From CAVUCH01 sp963739995 (lineage in GTDB: Bacteria > Acidobacteriota > Vicinamibacteria > Vicinamibacterales > JAENWD01): a DNA stretch of 64,000 nt. Under the pieces are notes generated by a model, which worked only from the letters and a program-made list of their open reading frames with translations, was not told the origin of the DNA and made no database searches. Shown in pieces: positions 42,179 through 50,592 of the stretch. The stretch spans positions 124,001 to 188,000 of the forward strand of contig CAVUCH010000005.1 of the NCBI GenBank assembly GCA_963739995.1, read 5' to 3'. Position 1 is the first letter of the stretch. The number at the start of each line of letters is the position of its first letter. The position numbers and the translations under genes are program-made.

Positions 42179-43741
42179 ATGCATCAGATCACTCGACAGC
42201 ACGATCCGGCCCCGACGCCCGCCGCCGCGGCCGACGACGCTCGCTCCACGCCCCCGGCCGCGCCCTGCACGATGGTGATCTTCGGCGCCTCCGGTGACCT
42301 CACGAAGCGCAAGCTGCTGCCAGCTCTGTACAACCTCCGGAAGGCCGGCCTGCTCTCCGACCACTTCGCGGTGGTGGGCGCGGCGCGCTCACCCCTCACG
42401 GACGACGAGTTCAGGCGCAAGGCGAAGGAGGACCTGGTCGGCTGCGACGACGGGCAGGCCGATCCGGCCGTCGTCGACTGGCTGGTGCTGCGCCTCCACT
42501 ACATGACGCTCGACGCGGCGAGCCCGTCCTCGTACGGCGAGCTTGCGTCGAGGATCGCTGCCGTCGACAAGGACCACGGCACCGGCGGCAATGTTCTGTA
42601 CTATCTGGCGACCGCGCCGGATCTCTTCGCCGAAACGGTACGCCAGCTCGGAGACGCCGGGCTGACGGCCGAGGAGGGGGACAGCTGGCGCCGGGTGGTG
42701 GTGGAGAAGCCGTTCGGACACGACCTCGATTCCGCACGGACGCTCAACCGCGACCTGCTCGCCGTGCTCGATGAGACGCAGCTCTATCGGATCGACCACT
42801 ACCTCGGCAAGGAAACCGTTCAGAACATCCTGGCGTTCCGCTTCGGGAACGGCATCTTCGAGCCGATCTGGAACCGCCGCTACATCGATCACGTGCAGAT
42901 TACCGCCGCCGAGACGGTCGGCGTGGAAGGCCGCGGGGGCTACTACGACGGTTCGGGTGCGCTGCGAGACATGGTGCCGAACCACCTGTTTCAGCTCATC
43001 ACCCTCGTGTCGATGGAACCGCCGATCTCGTTCGGACCGAATGCCGTACGCGACGAGCAGTCGAAGGTGCTCCACGCGATTCAGCCATTCGGCGGCGAAG
43101 ATGTGCTGCGGCGTACCGTGCGAGGCCAGTACGGACCCGGCAGCGTGAAGGGCGCGAAGCAGCGTGGGTACCGCGGCGAGGACAAGGTGCCAACCGACTC
43201 CAACACCGAGACGTTCGTCGCGCTGGAGCTGTACATCGATAACTGGCGCTGGGCCGACGTCCCGTTCTATCTCCGCACCGGGAAGATGCTGCCGAAACGC
43301 GAGACGGAGGTGACGATCCAGTTCAAGCGCGCGCCGTTCGTGCTGTTCCGCGACACTCCGGTCGAAACGCTGGCGCCGAATCAGCTGGTGATTCACATTC
43401 AGCCGGACGAGGGCATTTCGCTCAGCTTCAGCGCGAAGATCCCGGGCCCTCAGCTGCGCCTCGGCAACGTCAACATGCAGTTCGAGTACACCGACTACTT
43501 CGGCGAACAGGCGAACACCGGGTACGAGCGCCTGCTCTACGACGCAATGGTCGGGGATGCCACGCTCTTCCAGCGGGCAGATATGGTGGAGGCTGGCTGG
43601 TGCGTGGTGCAGCCGATTCTCGACGTGTGGAAGGCCCTGCCGCCACGCAGGTTTCCGAACTACGCCCCCGCAACGTGGGGCCCGGCCGAAGCCGAGGAGC
43701 TGATGTCGCGGCGCGGCCGTGAGTGGAGGAACGGAGACTGA
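42179..43741 (+). CDS. zwf: Glucose-6-phosphate dehydrogenase
   Basis: A 520-residue enzyme that oxidises glucose 6-phosphate to 6-phosphogluconolactone with NAD(P)+. The coenzyme loop GASGDLTKRK and the active-site block RIDHYLGKE (near residue 204, with substrate-binding Lys) are intact. About 30 N-terminal residues rich in Ala/Pro precede the fold. It follows pgl by 14 bases; pgl and zwf act on consecutive steps. The FkbM gene starts 4 bases after its stop. Confidence 0.96.
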   Translation: MHQITRQHDPAPTPAAAADDARSTPPAAPCTMVIFGASGDLTKRKLLPALYNLRKAGLLSDHFAVVGAARSPLTDDEFRRKAKEDLVGCDDGQADPAVVDWLVLRLHYMTLDAASPSSYGELASRIAAVDKDHGTGGNVLYYLATAPDLFAETVRQLGDAGLTAEEGDSWRRVVVEKPFGHDLDSARTLNRDLLAVLDETQLYRIDHYLGKETVQNILAFRFGNGIFEPIWNRRYIDHVQITAAETVGVEGRGGYYDGSGALRDMVPNHLFQLITLVSMEPPISFGPNAVRDEQSKVLHAIQPFGGEDVLRRTVRGQYGPGSVKGAKQRGYRGEDKVPTDSNTETFVALELYIDNWRWADVPFYLRTGKMLPKRETEVTIQFKRAPFVLFRDTPVETLAPNQLVIHIQPDEGISLSFSAKIPGPQLRLGNVNMQFEYTDYFGEQANTGYERLLYDAMVGDATLFQRADMVEAGWCVVQPILDVWKALPPRRFPNYAPATWGPAEAEELMSRRGREWRNGD

Positions 43742-43745
43742 CGCG

Positions 43746-44675
43746 ATGGGCCTGACGCGCGACCACATCGTCTGGGCGTATCGCATCCTGCTCGATCGTG
43801 ATCCGGAGAGCGAAGACGTCATTCTCCCGAAGATGCGCGGATACCAGAACACGCGCGACCTGCGCAACGACATCGTCACATCCGGGGAGTACCAGGAGAA
43901 GAACCGTGACTACGCGCAGATGAACGAGCGCAACCTGGTGATCAAGGAGATCGAGCCCGGACTGCGCCTGGCGATCGACCTGGCGGATCACGCCATCGGG
44001 CTCAACATTTTGCGGGGCCGCTTCGAGCTGAACGAGATCGAGTTCGTCCGGCGCACCCTGAAGCCGGGGCAGCATGTGGTGGATGCGGGCGCACACATCG
44101 GGCTCTTTGCCATGCACATGGCCGCCGCCGTCGGGCCGTCGGGCTCGGTGCACTGCTTCGAGCCGTTCGACGCAAACGCGGACTGCCTCGATCTGGCGAT
44201 CGCGGAGAACCGGTTCGAGAGACGCGTCACTCTGGAGCGCGCGGCCCTGGGGGCCGCACACGGCACGGCCCATCTGATCTTCGCGCCGGCGACGCTGAAC
44301 TCCGGCGGTGCCTTCATCGCCACGCCGGGCGCACCCGTCCCGCCCGGGCACGAAACGCGCCCCATTCGCGTGATTGCGCTCGACGAGTACCCGCTCCCCC
44401 GGCCGATCTCCTTCATCAAGATTGACGTCGAGGGTGCGGAACCGCCGGCGCTGCGAGGGGCCGCACGCCTGCTGCGGGAGGACCGGCCGGTGATCCTGTC
44501 CGAGGTGCACCCCTCACAGCTGAAGCTCGTGTCAGGAATGACCCCGGCTGCGTTCATCGCTCAGGTCGCGGAGCTCGGCTACCGATGCCACCTGCTTGGT
44601 GCAGGCGTGCCCGCTGCCGAGGTCGCCGACGTGCAGACCAGCGGCGTGGAATCAGTCGTCTTCGTGCCACGGTGA
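43746..44675 (+). CDS. FkbM-family methyltransferase with DUF4214-like N-terminus
   Basis: A 309-residue SAM-dependent methyltransferase. SAM motif VVDAGAHIGLFAMHMA, then CFEPFDAN and the FkbM C-terminal FIKIDVEGAEPPALRGA are present. Residues 1-45 (WAYRILLDRDPESED) resemble DUF4214, a small domain often attached to glycan-modifying enzymes. FkbM enzymes methylate O-groups on sugars or polyketides. The ATG at 43746 fits; the earlier in-frame start at 43719 lies inside zwf. Substrate unknown. Confidence 0.88.
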   Translation: MGLTRDHIVWAYRILLDRDPESEDVILPKMRGYQNTRDLRNDIVTSGEYQEKNRDYAQMNERNLVIKEIEPGLRLAIDLADHAIGLNILRGRFELNEIEFVRRTLKPGQHVVDAGAHIGLFAMHMAAAVGPSGSVHCFEPFDANADCLDLAIAENRFERRVTLERAALGAAHGTAHLIFAPATLNSGGAFIATPGAPVPPGHETRPIRVIALDEYPLPRPISFIKIDVEGAEPPALRGAARLLREDRPVILSEVHPSQLKLVSGMTPAAFIAQVAELGYRCHLLGAGVPAAEVADVQTSGVESVVFVPR

Positions 44676-44760
44676 AGTCCACGGCGCCGCGGCCATCAAG
44701 CGGTGTCCGGCCGTTCACGCCGGGGGACATCAGCCTCAGTACTGCTCGGTCCCGTCCGAC

Positions 44761-45561
44761 ATGCATCGGTTGATGCTGGCCGCGATGAATCCCGGGCCGA
44801 TGACCGGAGATGGCAACCGCACGTGGCTGATCCCCGGCCCGCGTGCCGTGCTGGTGGATGCGGGCGTAGGCGACCCGCGGCACCTGGGAGCGTTGCGCCG
44901 CGCGCTGCACGATGCCGGCACTTCGCTCGACACGCTGGTTCTCACCCACGCCCACCTCGACCACACGGCCGGCGCCCCAGCCATCCATGCTCAGTGGCCC
45001 GCGGCGCGAGTTCTGAAGTACCCGTGGCCCGACGTGGACGGACGACAGGGGCTCGAGATGGAACCGCTCCGGGACGAGCAGCGCATTCCAGCCGCAGACG
45101 ACGAGCTCGTGGTCATCCACACGCCGGGTCACTCACCCGATCACATCTGCCTCTGGCACCAGGCGTCACGGACCTTGTTTGGGGGTGATCTGCTCATCGC
45201 CGGTGGCACGGTTGTCATCCCCGCCTCCCGGGGCGGACGGCTTTCAGATTACCTGCGCTCGCTCGAGCGCGTGCTGGCGCTCGACCCCGCCCTGGTCCTC
45301 CCCGCGCACGGTGCGGACATCGACCGTCCGGCCGATCTGATCCGCGGTAACCTCGCTCACCGGAGCCAGCGCGAGACACAGGTACTCGAAGCGCTGGCCC
45401 GAGGACCCGCAACACCTGCGATGCTGGTCGGGATGATTTACGATCGGTTGCCCGACCCGCTGCCGCGGCAGGCCGAAGAGAGCGTGCTCGCGCACCTCGT
45501 CAAGCTTGAAGAAGAAGGCCGTGTAACGTCGCACGGCGATCGGTACGCACTCCTGCCATGA
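44761..45561 (+). CDS. Metallo-beta-lactamase-fold hydrolase (LACTB2-like)
   Basis: A 266-residue hydrolase. THAHLDHTAG gives the metal ligands H63, H65, D67 and H68, with further metal residues in TPGHSPDH, GGD and PAHG. A winged-helix-like C-terminus (VLAHLVKLEEEGRVTSHGDRYAL) matches the LACTB2/BLACT_WH group, whose animal members act on RNA; bacterial substrates vary. The open frame reaches 44596, but the ATG at 44761 fits the fold. Its stop overlaps the rhodanese ATG by 4 bases. Confidence 0.88.
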   Translation: MHRLMLAAMNPGPMTGDGNRTWLIPGPRAVLVDAGVGDPRHLGALRRALHDAGTSLDTLVLTHAHLDHTAGAPAIHAQWPAARVLKYPWPDVDGRQGLEMEPLRDEQRIPAADDELVVIHTPGHSPDHICLWHQASRTLFGGDLLIAGGTVVIPASRGGRLSDYLRSLERVLALDPALVLPAHGADIDRPADLIRGNLAHRSQRETQVLEALARGPATPAMLVGMIYDRLPDPLPRQAEESVLAHLVKLEEEGRVTSHGDRYALLP

Positions 45562-46400
45562 CTCAGACGCCCGACGCGTACGCTCGCCCCGAGTTGCTCA
45601 TCACGCCGCGGGAGCTCTCGTCTGTCCTTGCGCGCGAAGGCCCGCACCCGCTGCTGCTGGACGTGAGGGCCGCCGAAGAATTCGCGGCGGGTCACCTGCC
45701 GGAGGCGGTGCACCTGGACCTGTGGGGCTTCAGCCTTCCGGACACCGACGACGCACCGCTGCGGTCCTTCCTGTGGATGATCGAGCACGTGCTGGCGCTG
45801 CGCGGTGTTACCAGCGACCGTCCCGTCGTGGTCTGCGGCGCAACATCGGATGTGCGCGCGGCTCGCGTGTTCTGGTTCCTCGATTATTTCGGGCACCCCG
45901 ACGTGCGGGTGCTCGACGGCGGCGTTCAAGCGTGGCTCGCGGCCGGTTTCACGGTCACCACGGCCGTGACGACGCCCACGCCTTCCGACTGGACGGGAAC
46001 GCCCCGGCCCGAGACGCTGGCCACCTGGCGTGACGTGCACGATCGCCTGGGGCGGCCCGGCGTGACTATTGTCGACACGCGATCGGAGGGGGAGTACTGC
46101 GGCACCACGGTGCGGGCGGCGAGAGGCGGGGCCGTGCCCGGGGCGGTTCACGTCGAATGGACGCACAACCTCACCCCCGAGGGCACGTTCAAGCCCGCTG
46201 CCGAATTGTGGCGCGTCTACGAAGGGGCCGGCGTGACCCCGGACCAGGAGGTGATCACCTACTGCCAGGGCGCCTACCGGGCGGCACACAGCTACCTTGC
46301 GCTCCGGCTTCTCGGGCACCAGGCGGTTCGCAACTACCTTGGATCCTGGAAGGAGTGGGGCGACCGGCGCGACCTGCCAATCGAGACCCCCGGCGAATGA
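45558..46400 (+). CDS. Two-domain rhodanese sulfurtransferase
   Basis: A 280-residue tandem rhodanese, as in thiosulfate/3-mercaptopyruvate sulfurtransferases. The C-terminal domain holds the catalytic loop CQGAYRA with Cys236; the N-terminal domain keeps a Cys (VVVCGATSDVRAAR) that may be a second site. It should move sulfane sulfur to cyanide or another acceptor. Coupled to the MBL-fold gene by ATGA; MBL-rhodanese pairs are common in sulfide oxidation (persulfide dioxygenase), but this MBL protein is of a different subgroup, so that link is weak. Confidence 0.9.
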   Translation: MTQTPDAYARPELLITPRELSSVLAREGPHPLLLDVRAAEEFAAGHLPEAVHLDLWGFSLPDTDDAPLRSFLWMIEHVLALRGVTSDRPVVVCGATSDVRAARVFWFLDYFGHPDVRVLDGGVQAWLAAGFTVTTAVTTPTPSDWTGTPRPETLATWRDVHDRLGRPGVTIVDTRSEGEYCGTTVRAARGGAVPGAVHVEWTHNLTPEGTFKPAAELWRVYEGAGVTPDQEVITYCQGAYRAAHSYLALRLLGHQAVRNYLGSWKEWGDRRDLPIETPGE

Positions 46401-46480
46401 CATAATCGAAGCGCCGGACACGCGGATGACGTGCCATCCGCCATCGCCAACCGCTGAGCCTGCTTTTGCCCACCACAACC

Positions 46481-47860
46481 ATGTCCACGTCCGCCGTCAT
46501 CGATTTCATCAATCTCAACCGGGATCACTTCGTCGAGGAGCTCAAGGCATACCTTGCCATCCCCAGCATCAGCGCCCTGCCCGAGCACGCCTCGGACGTC
46601 CGGCGCTGCGCCGAGTGGACGCAACACGAGCTCGAACGCATCGGGATGCGGAATGCCCGGCTGATCGAAACACCCGGCCACCCGGTGGTGTACGCCGATT
46701 GGCTTGGCGCGCCCGGGGCGCCCACGATCCTGTTCTACGGCCATTACGATGTGCAGCCCGTCGATCCGCTCGAGTTGTGGACGTCGCCTCCGTTCGAGGC
46801 CACCGTGCGCGACGGCGAGCTCTACGCGCGCGGGGCGGCGGACGACAAGGGCCAGGTGTTCATGCACTTCAAGGCCATCGAAGCGCACATGAAGCAGAAC
46901 GGCCGTCTGCCGTGCAACATCCGCGTGTTCATCGAAGGCGAGGAGGAAGTCGGCAGCACGCATCTGGAAGACTTCGTTCGCACACACAAGGCGGAACTCG
47001 CATCCGACGTCGTGGTCATCTCGGACTCCGGCATGTTCGATCGCGGCGTGCCCTCCATCTGCTATGCGCTGCGCGGCCTCGCGTACTTCCAGCTCGACCT
47101 TCGAGGCACGACCACTGACCTGCACTCGGGATCGTTCGGCGGTGCCGTAGCGAACCCCGCCATCGTGCTGACCCAGGTCCTGGCGCAGATGAAGGACCGC
47201 GGCGGGCGCATCAAGATTCCCGGGTTCTACGAGGATGTGCGGGAGCTCAAACCGGAGGAGCGCGCGGAGTTCCTGAAGCTCCCCTTCAACGAGAAGAAGT
47301 ACCGCAAGGACCTCGGTGCGCCCAGGCTGTTCGGCGAGAGCGGCTACACCACGATCGAGCGCGCCTCTGCGCGGCCCACCTTCGAAGTTAACGGCCTGCT
47401 CGCGGGCTTCACGGGCGAAGGCGCGAAGACGGTGATCCCGGCGGTCGCCATGGCGAAGGTCAGCATGCGCCTCGTGCCGGACCAGAAGCCGGAGAAGATC
47501 GGGGACCTGTTCGAGGCCTATCTGAAGAAGATCGTGCCGAAGACCGTCGACTGGAAGCTGACGCGGATGCAAGGCGGCAAGCCCTGGATCGCCGAGTTCG
47601 ACAACCGGTTCGTGCAGGCAGCCGCGCGCGCCATCGAGAAAGGTTTCGGCAAGGCGCCGGTGTTCAACCGCGAGGGCGGCTCGATTCCGGTCGTCTCCAC
47701 GTTCCAGGAGGAACTCGGCATCCCGTCCGTGCTCTTCGGTGTCGGTCTCCCGGACGAGAACGCCCATGCCCCGAACGAGAAGCTCGATCTCGGCAACTTC
47801 CACGGGGGTGTGATCGCGGCGGCGTATCTGTACGAGGAGATCGGACAGGCCACTAGTTGA
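46481..47860 (+). CDS. M20-family dipeptidase
   Basis: A 459-residue zinc peptidase of the M20 group. Motifs YGHYDVQPVDP (metal His and Asp), ARGAADDKGQV and EGEEEVGS (catalytic Glu and metal Glu) are intact. It resembles cytoplasmic dipeptidases such as carnosine dipeptidase-like proteins. The ATG at 46481 is preferred over the TTG at 46466. Its 3' end overlaps the convergent SirB1-type gene by 8 bases. Confidence 0.92.
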   Translation: MSTSAVIDFINLNRDHFVEELKAYLAIPSISALPEHASDVRRCAEWTQHELERIGMRNARLIETPGHPVVYADWLGAPGAPTILFYGHYDVQPVDPLELWTSPPFEATVRDGELYARGAADDKGQVFMHFKAIEAHMKQNGRLPCNIRVFIEGEEEVGSTHLEDFVRTHKAELASDVVVISDSGMFDRGVPSICYALRGLAYFQLDLRGTTTDLHSGSFGGAVANPAIVLTQVLAQMKDRGGRIKIPGFYEDVRELKPEERAEFLKLPFNEKKYRKDLGAPRLFGESGYTTIERASARPTFEVNGLLAGFTGEGAKTVIPAVAMAKVSMRLVPDQKPEKIGDLFEAYLKKIVPKTVDWKLTRMQGGKPWIAEFDNRFVQAAARAIEKGFGKAPVFNREGGSIPVVSTFQEELGIPSVLFGVGLPDENAHAPNEKLDLGNFHGGVIAAAYLYEEIGQATS

Positions 47861-48725
47861 ACCCAGCCATCCGTTTGCGCAAGCGCTTCACCCGCTCCCA
47901 CATGTGCTCGTGGCTAGCGCGCGCGTCAGCGTCGTCCGACGCCGGCGGTACTTGCAGGTAGCGCTCCGAGTCTTTCAGTGCCGCGGCAGAGTCCCCGAGA
48001 TGGCAGGAGATCAACGCGCGGTCTCGCACCTCGCTCATCAGCGTGGGGTCGAGTCCAAGCAGAAGGTCGACGGCATCACGCGCCTGGGGATATGAGTGCT
48101 GCCGCACGTACGCGCCCTTGATGTTCAGCAGCATGCGTACGAGGATGTCGCGCTTGCCGGCCGTTGCGAACATGGCTGGCGTGAGCGCGCTTTCGGCATC
48201 CCCTTCGGAGCCGAGCAGCGCGGCACAGTCCGACTCCGAGAGGATGGCCCCACCGTTGAACGGATCCACCAGCACGACTCCGGTTGGCGACCGGGCGGCC
48301 GTGGGTTCGGCCCTCACCAGGAAATGCCGCGGGAAGTTCACACCTTCGAGCGGCACACCCGCGACGGCTCCCACCTCGATCAGCACTACGGCCAACGTGA
48401 TCGGGATGCCGGTGCGACGGTCGATGACCTGGTTCAACAGGCTGTTGTGAGGGTCGTCGTACCGTTGACGGTTGCCGCTGAACCCGAGTACCCCGTAAAC
48501 ATAGCGGGCGAGTGCCGCAACCGTGGCCTCGGGCGTGCCGGGAGCGTCCGCCGTGTGCTCGACGTGCGCACGAGCCGCATACCCCATCTCGTCCAGTTGC
48601 TGCAGGTACGGCGTCGGGTCGAGCCGAGGGTATTCCAGTCGGGCCATGAGCAACGCCGCTTCCGCGAGCCTGGCACGGGGATCGGTAGCGGAGCGCAGAA
48701 ACGCATCCATGTCTTTCGCGTGCAT
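47853..48725 (-). CDS. SirB1-type transglutaminase-like protein
   Basis: A 290-residue protein of the SirB1 N-terminal (transglutaminase-like, PF13369) family with a C-terminal TPR-like part. Blocks YGVLGFSGNRQRYDDPHNSLL, RRTGIPITLAVVLIEV and GVNFPRHFLVR are characteristic. Its biochemical role is not known; the catalytic Cys of true transglutaminases is not present in the corresponding place. The ATG at 48725 overlaps the HAD stop (TGATG) by one base, so it is co-translated with the phosphatase gene upstream. Confidence 0.88.
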   Translation of the reverse strand: MHAKDMDAFLRSATDPRARLAEAALLMARLEYPRLDPTPYLQQLDEMGYAARAHVEHTADAPGTPEATVAALARYVYGVLGFSGNRQRYDDPHNSLLNQVIDRRTGIPITLAVVLIEVGAVAGVPLEGVNFPRHFLVRAEPTAARSPTGVVLVDPFNGGAILSESDCAALLGSEGDAESALTPAMFATAGKRDILVRMLLNIKGAYVRQHSYPQARDAVDLLLGLDPTLMSEVRDRALISCHLGDSAAALKDSERYLQVPPASDDADARASHEHMWERVKRLRKRMAGFN

Positions 48726-49438
48726 CACTGAGCCGCTCCGGTTTTCCCGACGCCGCCTCCGCTCCCCACCACCGCGGCAAGCAACGACAAGGTGACCTCC
48801 CGGAGCGTGGGCACGACGGCGTCTGCCTTACTCACCACGTTGGGGGGATAAGTCGTGGTGACCGCGACTGTGCGGAGCCTAGCCGCGCGGGCGGCCGCGA
48901 GTCCCTGCGTCGTGTCTTCCACCGCCACGACCCTGTGCGGATCGAGCGTGGCGCCCACAGAAGCGCCGAGCAGTTCCAGCGCGCGTTCGTAGGGGTCCGG
49001 CGCAGGCTTGCCTCGAGGGGTCTCGCCGGCGGCGACGATCGCCGTGAAGCACTGCGTGAGCGCGGCATCGTCGAGCACCATCAGGATCTCGTCGCGCAGC
49101 GCGCCGGACGCGATTGCGACCGGCACGGCGCCCGCCAGGCCGCGGATGCATTCCGCCGCCCCGGGAAACAGCGGCGATCCATGCCCGAGCAGCGCCTGCA
49201 TGCGCACCGTCTTTGCCTCGATTACCTGCCGCACCCAGTCGTCTGGCGCGTGCAGGCCGCGTTCGCGTGCGAACGCCGCGAACATCGCCGCGTCATCCAG
49301 CCCCACGAAGCACGCGTAATATTCCTGCGCACTGAGGGTGTGCCCCGCGGCCGCAAGCACCTCCTGGAACGCACGGAGATGCAGCGGTTCGCTGTTCACG
49401 ACCACGCCGTCGAAGTCGAGGACAATCCCCTGCAGCAC
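48725..49438 (-). CDS. HAD-superfamily phosphatase/phosphomutase
   Basis: A 237-residue HAD hydrolase of the beta-phosphoglucomutase/phosphoglycolate phosphatase branch. Motif I DFDGVVVNSEP (nucleophile D8, D10), motif II IASGAL, motif III Lys in RGKPAPDPY and motif IV VVAVEDTTQG are in order. Start is a GTG at 49438. Substrate is probably a sugar phosphate. It lies 9 bases after the DUF1684 stop and is followed at once by the SirB1-type gene. Confidence 0.9.
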   Translation of the reverse strand: MLQGIVLDFDGVVVNSEPLHLRAFQEVLAAAGHTLSAQEYYACFVGLDDAAMFAAFARERGLHAPDDWVRQVIEAKTVRMQALLGHGSPLFPGAAECIRGLAGAVPVAIASGALRDEILMVLDDAALTQCFTAIVAAGETPRGKPAPDPYERALELLGASVGATLDPHRVVAVEDTTQGLAAARAARLRTVAVTTTYPPNVVSKADAVVPTLREVTLSLLAAVVGSGGGVGKTGAAQ

Positions 49439-49446
49439 GCGTCAGG

Positions 49447-50079
49447 CTACTTCTTCATGCGTTCGCCGCCGCGCACCGGGATCTGCAGGCGGTTCTCGCG
49501 AGGGGGATACGGGCAGTCGTACGCCGGGTTGTAGTAGCAGAAGGGGTGGTAGGCGCGGTTGAAGTCGATGACGTACAGCCCGGTTGGCGTGCGCTCGAGA
49601 TCGAGATACCGGCCGGCGGCGTAGGTCTCGGTCCCGCTCGTCAGGTCCGTGAACGGCACGAAGAGCCGGTCGAGATTGCGCGCGCCCGCCTCCACGAAGG
49701 CCGAGAGGCCCAACTGCTGGCCACGCAGCGTGAAATCCAGGCGTCCGACCCGCACCATCGTTCGCAGCTGTCCCGTGGACGTGGGCATCTCCATCGTGGG
49801 CCGGTCGGGGTACGTGCGAAGCACCGCCGGCACGCGGTAGTCGAGGGAAATGGGGAAATAGCCGAGCGGCAGCAATGCCTTTCGGCGGTCCTCGGGCACT
49901 GGTGAGCCGTTGCCGGCGAAGCCCTTGTCCTTCATTTCGCGGAAGGACGCGATCTCCTGCAGGATGTGCTGTTCGTCATCCGGCGGCGAGGGCGAGCAGC
50001 CCATCAGCGCCGGGGCAGAAAGGGCCGCAAACGACAATAACCACACAGTGCACGGCGGACGGCGTCGGGAAGAAATCAT
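49447..50079 (-). CDS. DUF1684-family lipoprotein
   Basis: A 210-residue exported protein. The signal peptide ends in LMGC (lipobox, Cys28), so it is probably anchored to a membrane. The remainder shows the DUF1684 pattern: FTDLTSGTETYAAGRYLD, then DFNRAYHPFCYYNPAYDCPYPPRENRL. The open frame runs much further upstream (to 51195) over the glnD gene on the other strand, which is chance; the ATG at 50079 begins the signal peptide. Function unknown. Confidence 0.9.
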   Translation of the reverse strand: MISSRRRPPCTVWLLSFAALSAPALMGCSPSPPDDEQHILQEIASFREMKDKGFAGNGSPVPEDRRKALLPLGYFPISLDYRVPAVLRTYPDRPTMEMPTSTGQLRTMVRVGRLDFTLRGQQLGLSAFVEAGARNLDRLFVPFTDLTSGTETYAAGRYLDLERTPTGLYVIDFNRAYHPFCYYNPAYDCPYPPRENRLQIPVRGGERMKK

Positions 50080-50592
50080 GGGTATATCGGGTTGGTAGAG
50101 GCCGTGTGCACCCCTGATCTGACAACACCGGCGCCGCGAGCGCAACTGCCTGACGGGTGGAGTTGCGTCGCGTCCGGGCAGGGCGATCGCGGCGGTCATG
50201 GTGACGGCCCAGCAACGGTGACAATTCTGTCGTCCGGCAGGGCGGATCGCACAAGTGTGTTCCCAGGCGGCAGCAACCTGCGATCGCGGGCAGCCTGCCA
50301 GCCTGCCCCTCTTCCGGGGCCGGGAGGACGGAGTCTGAGGCATGGCCGTTGGGTCGGGCGGTCCCGCTGAGCGCCGGTACGAAAAATCGGCTGACGCTGC
50401 GTCAGGATGGACAGATATGTCTGAAAGGGTTACCCGAGGGTGCGAAAATGTAGGCTGTTCCAAGGCGGCGCCGACACAGGCCTGCGAAATCGTCAGCGAT
50501 TCCCCAACCCTCAATCGATGCATGGCTGGTCTCTCTCTTGCTGAGACATCTTCGGGCGATCCCATGATGCGCGCGTCTTCGACGCGCCACCG
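50080..50592. other. 513-base intergenic region, divergent promoters expected
   Basis: Between the divergent DUF1684 gene and glnD. I see no gene with homology. An 84-residue + frame at 50342-50596 has no family features. Some A-rich bases around 50385-50455 may hold the glnD promoter, but no clear -10/-35 pair is seen. Confidence 0.3.

Noticed and set aside
45558..46400. MBL-rhodanese pair as a persulfide dioxygenase/rhodanese sulfide-oxidation unit
   Set aside because: The MBL protein has the LACTB2-like winged-helix C-terminus rather than ETHE1-type features, so the link is not supported.
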